NCBI RefSeq assembly: GCF_014161445.1
Contig: NZ_JABBXA010000003.1
Location: 310,001 to 374,000, forward strand
Direction: 5' to 3'
Length of the DNA: 64,000 bases
From: Microbispora sp. H13382
Lineage (GTDB): Bacteria; Actinomycetota; Actinomycetes; Streptosporangiales; Streptosporangiaceae
The stretch's first letter is position 1, and every line of letters starts with the position of its first letter. The notes under the pieces were generated by a model that ran no database searches, was not told the DNA's origin, and saw only the letters and a program-made list of their open reading frames with translations. The position numbers and the translations under genes were made by a program. This document shows positions 57,273 through 64,000 of the stretch, in pieces.

Positions 57273-58019
57273 TCAGAAGAACGTCGGCAGCGCGCCCCTG
57301 GAGAAGGTGCGCCACACCCATACTTGCGCGCCCACGAGGATCGGGGCGAACGGGACCACCATGACACTGAGCACAGTCAGTGTCTGATCCGGGGCGGTGT
57401 TGCCGACCATGTGCGCGGCCGTGGCCACCATGACCAGGATCGCGGGCGATGCGGCGGCGCAGGTCGACAGCAGCAGCGCCCGCCCGCCCGTGCGCGGGCC
57501 GTCCTGCAGGCGCCAGGCCGCGAATGCGCGCCCGTGCCAGGCGAGCAGCGCGAGCAGGGCGACGCCTCCCGCGACGCCCGGCACGTCGAAGGGCGAGGCG
57601 GGCAGACCGCGCACGACGGCCACCAGGATCGCGCCCCAGGCGAGGGCCAGCCCCGCCGAGCCCGCGCACAGCGCGCCGTCCCACACCAGCCGCCAGGCGG
57701 CGCCACCGGCCCTGCGGCGGAACCACAGCCCCGCGTCGCGCACGATCCACGCCAGCAGCAGGGCCACGACGAGGGGATACAGGCGGCTCAGCGTCACGCC
57801 CTCCAGCACCGGAAAAGCCCCGAACAGCACGCCGGCGAGCGCCACGAGCCACACCTCGTTGGCGAGCACGAACGGGGCCATCGCGCCGACGAGACGGTCC
57901 CGGGCGGCGGGGGAGCGGCCAAGCACGGGCAGCAGCACGCCGAGCCCGATGTCGAAGCCCTCCAGGGCGAAGTAGCCGGCGAGCAGGACGGCGAACGTCA
58001 GAAACCAGAAGATGTCCAT
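57273..58019 (-). CDS. cydB: Cytochrome bd-type oxidase subunit II, short form
   Basis: 248 residues, all membrane helices, starting MDIFWFLTFAVLLAGYFALEGFDIG, which is the CydB N-terminus with its glycine- and acid-rich first helix (here about 1-26). The second conserved segment, usually WDGNEVWL, appears as VLANEVWLV (about 51-59). The protein is some 80-100 residues shorter than usual CydB (330-380), and the centre seems compressed to seven or so helices, yet it ends in the normal QVWVWRTF region. I see no frameshift, so this is probably a naturally compact form. It begins 13 bp after cydA. Confidence 0.85.
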   Translation of the reverse strand: MDIFWFLTFAVLLAGYFALEGFDIGLGVLLPVLGRSPAARDRLVGAMAPFVLANEVWLVALAGVLFGAFPVLEGVTLSRLYPLVVALLLAWIVRDAGLWFRRRAGGAAWRLVWDGALCAGSAGLALAWGAILVAVVRGLPASPFDVPGVAGGVALLALLAWHGRAFAAWRLQDGPRTGGRALLLSTCAAASPAILVMVATAAHMVGNTAPDQTLTVLSVMVVPFAPILVGAQVWVWRTFSRGALPTFF

Positions 58020-58032
58020 GAAACGCGTGTCC

Positions 58033-59220
58033 TCACAGCGAGCGGGCGGGGACGGGCGGCGTGGTGACGGGGAGATCGGCGGCGCCGAGCGCGATCCGCT
58101 CCGGGCCGCGCCGTACGGCACGGGCGATGAGCACGTAGTCGACGACGGCGAGCAGCCCGAGCACGCCGACGAATCCGGCGAAGGAGACGGTGATGTCCCC
58201 CCGGGTCAGCCCGGGGGTGAGGGCGTCGGCCACCGAGAGTTTGCCGTACACCAGCCAGGGCTGGCGGCCCACCTCACGGACGAGCCAGCCGGCGATCGCC
58301 GCGACGAACGGCAGCGGGGTCATGGCGATGAGGAGCGGATGCAGCCAGCGCCAGCGGGCCAGCAGGTCGCGGATCAGCAGCGGCGCCAGCACGAACATCA
58401 CGGCGAACTGGACGAGCTGCCCGATCATGATCATCAGTCCGAGCGCCAGGCCGGGGGCCGCCCCGTGGAACTTGTCCGGCTGGACGTCGCTGACCGGCCC
58501 GAACTGGGCGTAGCCGAACCCGACCGTGAACAGCGACCCGATGAGGGCGGTCAGCACGCCGATGCGCAGGGAGCGGGTGAAGAACTCCCGCTCGGGGGTG
58601 CGCCGGAACAGGTGGTAGGCGCTGGCGCCCATGACGACGAACCCGCCGGCCCACAGCCCGGCGCCCAGCACGTGGGGGAGCGCGAAGACGAGCGAGGGGT
58701 TGGTGAACAGCGCGCCGAAGTCGCGCAGCACGAGCCGCCCGCCCTCCTCGGCCGCGCCCGCCGGATGCTGCAGGAAGGAGTTGGCGACCAGGATGAACAG
58801 CGCCGAGGCGTACGCCGTCAGGGTCACCAGCCAGATGCACGCCACGTGCAGTCCGCGCGGCAGCCGGTGCCAGCCGAAGATCCATAGGCCGAGGAACGTG
58901 GACTCCAGGAAGAAGGCGAGCAGCGTCTCCAGGGCCAGCGGCGCGCCGAACACGTCGCCCGCGTAGTGCGAAAGCCCGCTCCAGCTCAGCCCGAACTGGA
59001 ACTCCATCACGAGCCCGGTGACGATGCCGAGCGCGTAGTTGATCACGTAGATCTGCCCCCAGGAGCGGGTCATCCGCTCGTACAGGGGATTCCCGCCGAT
59101 GGCGAACCGGGTGTGCATGATCGCCACCAGCGGGGCCAGCCCGAGCGTGAGCACGACGAACAGGAAGTGGAGGTTTCCGGTCACGGCGAACTGCAGCCGG
59201 GCGAGGCCGACGACGTCCAT
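58033..59220 (-). CDS. cydA: Cytochrome bd-type quinol oxidase subunit I, compact
   Basis: 395 residues from ATG 59220 (GGAGAG 5 bp upstream). Haem-ligand and proton-path residues are present: His18 in GNLHFLFV, Glu in GLVMEFQFG (about 95), the FLESTFLG acidic motif, His in FALPHVLGAG and the GRQPW motif near 310 (EVGRQPWLVYG). It is shorter than typical CydA. The Q-loop that contacts quinol is almost absent: VSDVQPDKFHGAAPG joins directly to the next helix. The enzyme reduces O2 to water with quinol at low oxygen. It is the first gene of cydA-cydB-cydD-cydC and faces padR across a palindrome. Confidence 0.88.
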   Translation of the reverse strand: MDVVGLARLQFAVTGNLHFLFVVLTLGLAPLVAIMHTRFAIGGNPLYERMTRSWGQIYVINYALGIVTGLVMEFQFGLSWSGLSHYAGDVFGAPLALETLLAFFLESTFLGLWIFGWHRLPRGLHVACIWLVTLTAYASALFILVANSFLQHPAGAAEEGGRLVLRDFGALFTNPSLVFALPHVLGAGLWAGGFVVMGASAYHLFRRTPEREFFTRSLRIGVLTALIGSLFTVGFGYAQFGPVSDVQPDKFHGAAPGLALGLMIMIGQLVQFAVMFVLAPLLIRDLLARWRWLHPLLIAMTPLPFVAAIAGWLVREVGRQPWLVYGKLSVADALTPGLTRGDITVSFAGFVGVLGLLAVVDYVLIARAVRRGPERIALGAADLPVTTPPVPARSL

Positions 59221-59234
59221 TGATCTCTCCATGC

Positions 59235-59262
59235 GTAGGCTGTCTATATATAGACAGCCTAC
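59235..59262. promoter_or_regulatory. Perfect 28-bp palindrome between cydA and padR
   Basis: GTAGGCTGTCTATA followed by its exact reverse complement, with no spacer. A further half-site (ACATATAGAC) follows at 59261-59270. The palindrome begins 15 bp upstream of cydA and ends 43 bp upstream of padR. PadR proteins bind such AT-rich TATA-centred dyads, so it is the likely operator for both genes. Confidence 0.8.
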
Positions 59263-59304
59263 ATATAGACTTGGACGCATGAGGAACCGGGATAGGCTGC
59301 GGGC

Positions 59305-59628
59305 GTGAACGCCGACGCGCTCCGGGGCCATATGGACGCCCTGCTGCTCTCCGTGCTGGAACGGGAGCCGCTGCACGGATACGCGATCATCGAGGCGCTG
59401 CGCGAACGCAGCGGCGGCGCCCTGGACGTGCCGACGGGCACGGTCTACCCCGCGCTGCGACGGCTGGAGAGGGCCGGGCTGCTCGCCGGCGAGTGGGCCT
59501 CCGACGGCGGGCGCAAACGGCGGACCTACCGCCTCACCGACGCCGGGCGCAAGGCGCTGGCGGGGGAGCGGTCGGCCTGGCGGTCGTTCACGACCGCGAT
59601 AGGGAGGGTTCTCGATCCGCTGCGCTGA
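59305..59628 (+). CDS. PadR-family transcriptional regulator
   Basis: 107 residues from GTG 59305. The winged helix is characteristic: MDALLLSVLEREPLHGYAIIEAL (about 10-32), the recognition helix and wing in GTVYPALRRLERAGLLAGEW (about 45-64) and KRRTYRLTDAGRKAL. The C-terminal dimerisation helix is short, so it belongs to PadR subfamily 2. It is divergent from cydABDC and shares the palindromic operator, so it probably represses the bd oxidase genes and itself. Its ligand is unknown. The last 41 bp overlap the end of the convergent membrane gene. Confidence 0.9.
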   Translation: MNADALRGHMDALLLSVLEREPLHGYAIIEALRERSGGALDVPTGTVYPALRRLERAGLLAGEWASDGGRKRRTYRLTDAGRKALAGERSAWRSFTTAIGRVLDPLR

Positions 59629-60304
59629 GCGCGGAGATCGCCCTGGTGCAGCGCAGGCAGTGCGCCGCGTTGTACAGCTGCCAGACGGAGAACGCGTCGC
59701 TGACCAGGGCCACGGCCAGCCCGGGAAGATAGTCGGTGAAGCCCGCCGGGCCCTGCGCGGCCGCCGCCAGCATCAGGCCCATCGCCCCGACCAGCGGCGT
59801 CTGGATCCAGACGAACAGGCCCAGCCACCGGGTGAGCCGCGCGGGATGCCGGACGCGCCGGATCCCCCGGCCGAGCGCGAGCAGCGCGAGGCCGCCCACC
59901 ACCCCCACGCCGAGCTGGAGCAGGTCCACCGTCCTGGCCAGCAGCCCGAACCAGTCCGGCTTGACCTGCTCGACTCGCATGGTCTCGGGGAAGACCCGCC
60001 AGATCACCGACCACAGGAACGCGGTGAGCGGCACGCTGAGGAACAGCAGCGCGGCCGTCCGCCTGCCCTGGCTCACCGCCAGTTCCCCCTGGAAACCCGG
60101 CGCGATCTCGGGCACGGTCCCGAAGTCGGCGACCGCCAGCCGCTCGGCCTCGGCCCGGGGCAGGCCCTCGCTCTCGTACGCCTCGGCGGCGTCGAGCAGG
60201 CTGTCGCGCGCCTCGGCCAGCAGGTCGCGCTTGGCGCCACGAGGACCCCGCAGCGCATGGCGCATCGACGCGACGTACTCGTCGACCGGACCCGCGTTCC
60301 CCAT
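59588..60304 (-). CDS. Permease-prefix-domain membrane protein
   Basis: 238 residues from ATG 60304 (GGGAGGG upstream). A cytoplasmic N-terminal helix bundle (VDEYVASMRHAL, AKRDLLAEARDSL, LPRAEAERLAVADFG) is the 'permease prefix domain 1' also found next to PadR regulators. Four membrane helices follow (near 83-103, 125-145, 155-185 and 190-210). Such proteins are common partners of PadR genes but have no assigned function. The 3' end overlaps padR tail to tail. Confidence 0.8.
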   Translation of the reverse strand: MGNAGPVDEYVASMRHALRGPRGAKRDLLAEARDSLLDAAEAYESEGLPRAEAERLAVADFGTVPEIAPGFQGELAVSQGRRTAALLFLSVPLTAFLWSVIWRVFPETMRVEQVKPDWFGLLARTVDLLQLGVGVVGGLALLALGRGIRRVRHPARLTRWLGLFVWIQTPLVGAMGLMLAAAAQGPAGFTDYLPGLAVALVSDAFSVWQLYNAAHCLRCTRAISALSAADREPSLSRS

Positions 60305-60888
60305 CGTCCCTCCCCGTTCCGCCGCCAGCGTACGGCCGGGAGGTCCGGGGCGCATCAGGGTGATCCCTGAGCCGTCGCCGCGAAGCCCGGGCCGCAGCCG
60401 GCAGGCCATGGCGGTCGCGAGGCCGCGATCCCCGCGGGAGGCCAGATCCGCGCCGAGCAGGAACCTCCACCGGTCACTCACCGGGCCACGCCCCGTCGGG
60501 GATGCGGCAGCTGTCTGAGAAGGCACCGGGCCGTTTGAGGGGGCCGAACGGGCATCCTGCTGCCATCTTCCGTGAGGCCGTTGGAGAACCATCCGGGCCC
60601 GTCGCGACCTGCTGCACGAAGCCTCGGCCGAACACGAGAGGGCCACGTTTCGTAGATCATGGGCAGGGTAGATCCATGCCACGCTGAGCCGCCTGAACGG
60701 GAGGCTCATCCGGCCACGGGCAAAGCCTCACACGCGTTCTGGGCGGTAGCCCGGCACACCGTACCGTGATGGCTGTTTCGGCGATGTCGCGTGAAGTCGG
60801 GGCCAATGAACGTGGACAACGTCGCAATGATCGACGCCGGGGGCGACGGCAGGACTTTCGGCGCCGTTCGGGGCCGGCCGGGTCTGGC
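60305..60888. other. Intergenic region upstream of the DUF421 gene
   Basis: About 580 bp with no credible gene. Open frames here lack family features and biased codon use. It contains a CATCAGGGTGATCCCTGAGCC stretch at about 60354, which also occurs with one deletion near 62163, and a DevR-like box at 60851. It must carry the promoters of the permease-prefix gene and the DUF421 gene. Confidence 0.4.
60851..60864 (+). promoter_or_regulatory. Weak DevR/DosR-like box upstream of the DUF421 gene
   Basis: AGGACTTTCGGCGC resembles GGGAC-N4-GKCCC (8 of 10 half-site positions) and closely matches the two boxes further right. It lies 25-38 bp before the DUF421 start codon. It is supported mainly by recurrence in this section. 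Confidence 0.4.
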
Positions 60889-61446
60889 ATGAGCGGTGTG
60901 CTCGATGCGCTGGTGGGCGCTCCGGAACGGGCGTTGCTGGCCGCAGTCAAGGTGTTGGCGCTGTTCGTTACCGCGGTAGTGGTGTTCCGGCTTACCGGGC
61001 GGCGCGCGCTGGCTGAGCTCGCCCCGTTCGACTTCGTCACGGCCGTCGCGGTCGGAGCGCTCATCGGCCGTACCGCGACGGCGACCGACGCCTCCTGGCT
61101 GGACGGGGCCGCCGCTCTGATCGCGCTGCTGCTCGCCCATCTCGTCGTCGTCCGCCTGCGCTTCCTCCCCGGGATACGTCGGATGGCCGACCCGCCGCCG
61201 CGCCTGCTCGTCCACGACGGCGTGGTGCAACAGCCTGCCCTGCGCCGCTGTGGAATGACGCGGCACGACCTTGACATCGTCTTGCGCCAGCATGGCGTCA
61301 CCGAGTTGGCGGCCGTACGCCTTGCGGTATTCGAGCCGAACGGTGCGATTTCCGTCATCGCACGTACGGAACAAGGTGGCCCGGCAGACGGGCACGACTT
61401 GCCGAGCACGACCGGCCCAGGTGGGGCCGACGGACGGGACACCTGA
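60889..61446 (+). CDS. DUF421 (YetF-like) membrane protein
   Basis: 185 residues from ATG 60889. An earlier in-frame ATG gives an Arg-rich tail without similarity. Three membrane helices (about 17-37, 48-68 and 78-96) are followed by the DUF421 soluble domain: FLPGIRRMADPPPRLLVHDGVVQQPALRRCGMTRHDL region (about 100-136) and ELAAVRLAVFEPNGAISVI (about 145-163). Segment RRALAELAPFDFVTAVAVGALIG is the family hallmark (here about 32-54). YetF-type proteins are linked to spore or stress membranes, with function open. A DevR-like box stands before it. Confidence 0.85.
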   Translation: MSGVLDALVGAPERALLAAVKVLALFVTAVVVFRLTGRRALAELAPFDFVTAVAVGALIGRTATATDASWLDGAAALIALLLAHLVVVRLRFLPGIRRMADPPPRLLVHDGVVQQPALRRCGMTRHDLDIVLRQHGVTELAAVRLAVFEPNGAISVIARTEQGGPADGHDLPSTTGPGGADGRDT

Positions 61447-61492
61447 GGAACAGTCGCTTCCCCGCGTCGTGCGGGTCACAGCACGCGATGGG

Positions 61493-61813
61493 TCAGAAGA
61501 CGCGTCGTGACACGATGCCGCTGCCGACATTGTGTCCGCACCACAAGTCGAAACACTCGCCTGGGCGCAGGTATTCGGCGGCCTTGTCGTCGATGACGAG
61601 TATGGTCACGATGTGGTCTTCGTCCCCCGGGCTCAACGGCTTCCAGTCGTCGGTTGTGATCGCCGCGGCGAAGGGCCAGCGGTGGATCACGTCTCCCTCC
61701 CGATAATGTGCGCTGACTGTCAGTGACTGTGTGCGGTGCGGCAGTGCGTGGGGCAGGCCGCCCTTCTCGGAAGGCAGGAGCGTGATCAACGCTCTTACTT
61801 TCATCCTGGTCAT
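61493..61813 (-). CDS. Stand-alone EF-Tu domain III-like small protein
   Basis: 106 residues from ATG 61813. The sequence MKVRALITLLPSEKGGLPHAL, then LSPGDEDHIVTILV, YLRPGECFDLWCGHNVGSGIVSR, follows the strand order of the EF-Tu C-terminal beta-barrel (in EF-Tu: 'LSKEEGGRHTP', 'PGDNV', 'GLRFAIREGGRTVGAGVV'). The GTPase and domain II are absent. No signal peptide. I infer fold similarity only. A role in translation or tRNA binding is not shown. It is convergent with the DUF421 gene, with about 46 bp between stops. Confidence 0.6.
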   Translation of the reverse strand: MTRMKVRALITLLPSEKGGLPHALPHRTQSLTVSAHYREGDVIHRWPFAAAITTDDWKPLSPGDEDHIVTILVIDDKAAEYLRPGECFDLWCGHNVGSGIVSRRVF

Positions 61814-61826
61814 CGGCTGCGACCTC

Positions 61827-62040
61827 CTATTGCCGTGCGGCCCGTCCGAGCCGTGGTCGTGCTCTGCCGGCCAGTGCCCGGAAACCTCGCGCGGCGAAGG
61901 CGCGTGTCGCTTGTGCCACACGTTCGCTGAGCGGGTCGTCAGCTCCTGTGATGCCGAGGATGGCCTGTACGGCGCCTTTCGCCACCCGTCGTTCCTGTCC
62001 ACCGTGGTCGCGCACATGCGCCTCGGCAGATATGCCGGAC
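61827..62040 (-). pseudogene. Fragment of a P-type (proton-efflux-like) ATPase
   Basis: About 70 codons on the minus strand read ISAEAHVRDHGGQERRVAKG, then AVQAILGITGADDPLSERVA and QATRAFAARGFRALAG. This corresponds to the nucleotide-binding domain of P-type ATPases: the KGAxxxIL motif followed by the ARGxRxL strand. No phosphorylation motif, membrane region or start codon is nearby, and the sequence diverges after RALAG, ending at a stop. It is an isolated relic of a roughly 800-residue protein. Confidence 0.5.
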
Positions 62041-62523
62041 TGACTGAGGTGGCCGCCGACCGGAGCCGGCGGCCCCCGCCTATGCCAGGAATCTACGGAA
62101 CGACTCGTCGTGAGGCCCAGGGGAACCCGTAGGTCGCCGGCAGCGGCGGCGGGGTGGCGCGCACCAGGGTGATCCTGAGCCGGGACCGGGAAGGCCGGGC
62201 CGAAGGTCCCACGCGGTGCGAGCCGTACGGCACTGCCGCCGCGGGCCGTCGTGCGGTGTCCTTGTGCCGTGGCAATGAACGGGCCTGTGGTCGTCCCCGG
62301 ATCGGCAAAGCGGCGTACCGGCACGGTCGAGCTTCGCGGATACGCTGTTCTCGGGTGCGGCCCAGCCCCCCAAAAACATGGGCCTGTCCCTGCTGGGGCC
62401 GGAGGTACAGGCGGGTTTCCTGGGTACAGGGATGCTCGTGGGCGGTGTCTTCTGACCGTTTCGCCGCGGCAACATCCTGTTAACCCTGGTCGGCGAGACT
62501 GAGAGCGGAGAGCGAGGCGGAAC
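62041..62523. other. Intergenic region before the universal stress genes
   Basis: About 480 bp without a credible gene. It contains the strong DevR-like box at 62197-62210, a GTGATCCTGAGCC stretch shared with the region near 60354, and the promoter of the first universal stress gene near the right end (an AACATCCTGTTAACC patch is the most AT-rich part). Confidence 0.4.
62197..62210. promoter_or_regulatory. DevR/DosR-like box
   Basis: GGGCCGAAGGTCCC on the plus strand, GGGACCTTCGGCCC on the other. It fits GGGAC-N4-GTCCC half-sites at 9 of 10 positions. It lies about 315 bp before the first universal stress gene, so a closer unseen site or a longer leader is needed if it controls that gene. 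Confidence 0.5.
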
Positions 62524-62994
62524 GTGAACCAGCCGAAGATCGTGGTGGGCATCAACGGGTCGATGGCGTCGCAGGCCGCACTGCGGTGGGCCGCCGCCGA
62601 GGGGGCGCTGCGCGGCGCGCGGGTCGAGGCGGTGTACGCCTGGGAGTGGACTGGCGGGCTGCACGCCCACTACGCGCCGATCGCGAGCCGCACCTCACGG
62701 GAGGACGAGCGCAGGAGAGCGCTCGACGTCGCCGACCAGGCCGTCGCCGAACTCGGCGACCGCCACGTCGAGCCGGTGGTCGTCGAGGGGTCTCCGGCCC
62801 AGGTCCTGCTGCGTGCGACCGAGGGCGCGGACCTGCTGGTGCTGGGGGCGCACGAGGCCGAGTCCGAGCCCTACCCCGTGCTCAACCCGGTCGTCTCCGC
62901 CTGCCTGCTGCGCGCCAGGTGCCCGGTCGTCGTCGTGCTGCCCGGCATGGAGCACGACCGCCGTCCCGGGGTGCTCGCCGGCAGCAGATCCTGA
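62524..62994 (+). CDS. Universal stress protein, single domain
   Basis: 156 residues from GTG 62524 with a GGAG-type site upstream. The first strand and loop are KIVVGINGSMASQAALRWAA (about 5-24), and the later strand is DLLVLGAHEAES (about 101-112). The usual ATP-binding G-2x-G-9x-G(S/T) motif is broken: GAHEAESEPYPVLNPVVSAC lacks the second glycine pair, so ATP binding is doubtful. The C-terminus has the normal CPVVVVLPG strand. Such proteins support survival in hypoxia or stasis. Confidence 0.88.
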   Translation: MNQPKIVVGINGSMASQAALRWAAAEGALRGARVEAVYAWEWTGGLHAHYAPIASRTSREDERRRALDVADQAVAELGDRHVEPVVVEGSPAQVLLRATEGADLLVLGAHEAESEPYPVLNPVVSACLLRARCPVVVVLPGMEHDRRPGVLAGSRS

Positions 62995-63026
62995 TCCTCC
63001 CCGGGGCCGGATGTCCCGCCGGTCTC

Positions 63027-63040
63027 GGGACTTTCCGCCC
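63027..63040 (+). promoter_or_regulatory. DevR/DosR-like box before the tandem universal stress gene
   Basis: GGGACTTTCCGCCC (8 of 10 half-site positions of GGGAC-N4-GTCCC), 37-50 bp before the start codon, the normal place for activation by a DevR-type response regulator. Confidence 0.55.
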
Positions 63041-63076
63041 TGCCGGGCCGTGCGGCCCGCGGCGGAGCATGAGGAT

Positions 63077-63958
63077 ATGGAACCCAACAGCCCCGCCGGC
63101 GGCCCGGACGCCAACCCCGGGATCGTCGTCGGGTACGACGGCTCCGACTTCGCGATGCAGGCGCTCGACTGGGCGATGGACGAGGCGGAGTACCGGGACA
63201 CGCCCATCACGGTCTGCCACGCGTGGCAGACGCCGTACGGCGCGGGCGACGAGGAGGCGCGCAAGTCGCTGCAGCACGCGGCCGAGCACGTGCTGTGGCA
63301 CGGCGCCGAGTGCGCCCGGCAGTGCACGAGCGGCGTCCGCGTGCGGGAGGACCTGTTCGAGGGGCCGGCCTCCGACCGGCTCGTCGCGCTGTCGGAGACG
63401 GCCGACCTCATCGTCGTGGGATCGCGCGGGCTGAGCGGCGCGGCGCGCCGTGTGATGGGCTCGGTCGCGGGACACGTGGCGACGCACGCGCTCTGCCCGG
63501 TGATCGTGGTCCGCGGCGCGGGGTCGCTCCCGCACCGCAGGCACCCCGGTCCGATCGTCGTGGGAGTCGGCGGCGGCGACGACCACGTCCTCGCCTTCGC
63601 CTACCGCGAGGCCGTCCTGCGCGCGCTGCCGCTGATCGCGGTGCACGCCTGGCGCTACCCGGCGGCGGTGTGGAGCGCGGGCATGGCGCCCATGGTGATG
63701 TCCGATGTCCCGGGCCGGGAGGCCGTCGAGGCGCTGGAGGCCGCCGTGGAGCCCTGGCGCGCGCGGTACCCGGACGTGCACACGCTGCTCCAGCCGGTCG
63801 AGGGTCCCGTGCTCGACGTGCTGGCCGACACCTCTCCAGGCGCGACCATGCTGGTCGTCGGCGCGACCCGCGCCAGGGGCGTGCTCGGCAGGCTCGGGTC
63901 GGTCACCCGGCCGCTGATCGACGCGGTCACCTGTCCGGTGGCCGTCGTCCGGTCCTGA
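63077..63958 (+). CDS. Universal stress protein, tandem domains
   Basis: 293 residues from ATG 63077 with GAGGAT upstream. Two UspA domains: domain 1 (about 14-147) starts PGIVVGYDGSDFAMQALDWA and has the complete ATP motif GSRGLSGAARRVMGSVAGHV (G-2x-G-9x-GS). Domain 2 (about 157-292) starts PIVVGVGGGDDHVLAFAYRE and has GATRARGVLGRLGSVTRPLI, also fitting the motif. Both should bind ATP. Tandem forms are typical DosR-regulon members in actinobacteria. A DevR-like box precedes it. The window ends about 40 bp after the stop. Confidence 0.92.
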   Translation: MEPNSPAGGPDANPGIVVGYDGSDFAMQALDWAMDEAEYRDTPITVCHAWQTPYGAGDEEARKSLQHAAEHVLWHGAECARQCTSGVRVREDLFEGPASDRLVALSETADLIVVGSRGLSGAARRVMGSVAGHVATHALCPVIVVRGAGSLPHRRHPGPIVVGVGGGDDHVLAFAYREAVLRALPLIAVHAWRYPAAVWSAGMAPMVMSDVPGREAVEALEAAVEPWRARYPDVHTLLQPVEGPVLDVLADTSPGATMLVVGATRARGVLGRLGSVTRPLIDAVTCPVAVVRS

Positions 63959-64000
63959 CCGGCCGGGACCGATCCATGCCGAGGCGGGACGCGCAAGGGC

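Noticed and set aside
61731-62132. 133-codon plus-strand ORF in the stress section
   Set aside because: Antisense to the P-type ATPase fragment and to the start of the EF-Tu-like gene, with no domain.
26658-63000. CRISPR arrays, tRNA or rRNA genes
   Set aside because: No regularly spaced repeats, cloverleaf-like sequence or rRNA segments were seen in this or the preceding part of the window.

Overview
The window is GC-rich chromosomal DNA from a filamentous-type actinomycete. GC is high at wobble positions, GTG and TTG starts are common, and neighbouring genes often overlap by ATGA or GTGA. The gene set (methylmalonyl-CoA mutase with MeaB, EfeUOB, F420-type luciferase-like oxidoreductases, HspR-type control of lon, DevR-like boxes at stress genes) fits the Streptosporangiaceae best. 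That family placement is an inference, since no rRNA or other taxonomic marker is present. No tRNA, rRNA or CRISPR array was seen.

Layout: 1-7 kb holds mutA-mutB-meaB, coupled by overlaps, then a PHP-like metallohydrolase. 7-14 kb (minus strand) holds efeU-efeO-efeB under an iron-box-like site, followed by a solute-binding-like protein, a TelA protein, a VWA protein and a small membrane protein. 14-17.9 kb has an ABC-F ATPase, a zinc-ribbon protein, an APH-fold kinase and an LLM oxidoreductase. 17.8-21.9 kb is a secreted GH43 arabinosidase-type enzyme bracketed by an IS5-type remnant and a collapsed ISL3-type remnant, which looks like acquired DNA. 21.9-31.4 kb is a run of single metabolic and housekeeping genes plus a small ribbon-helix-helix candidate whose start overlaps three tandem octamers. 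31.5-34.1 kb is scarred: a decayed phoD and a truncated FG-GAP gene flank a membrane-protein/GntR pair with its own palindromic operator. 34.2-43.6 kb holds lon (HAIR-like site), metNIQ with a structured leader and a 21-codon upstream ORF, a Fic protein, an acyl-CoA ligase and an HtrA-type protease.

43.7-53.7 kb is the most coherent system: one minus-strand operon nagZ-namZ-amiE-like-murQ-ABC binding protein-two permeases-murR-like regulator. It reads as a pathway that strips N-acetylmuramic acid and GlcNAc from peptidoglycan outside the cell, imports the sugar by an ABC transporter and converts it through MurQ. It resembles the Bacillus murQ/murP/amiE/nagZ/namZ cluster with the PTS replaced by an ABC importer, so a sugar kinase is needed but is absent from the cluster.

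53.8-59.6 kb is cydA-cydB-cydD-cydC, with unusually compact oxidase subunits, divergent from a padR gene across a perfect 28-bp palindrome. 59.6-64 kb holds a permease-prefix protein, a DUF421 membrane protein, a small protein resembling EF-Tu domain III, a P-type ATPase fragment and two universal stress proteins. Three DevR/DosR-like boxes lie in this last section, so bd oxidase and stress proteins may form a low-oxygen neighbourhood.
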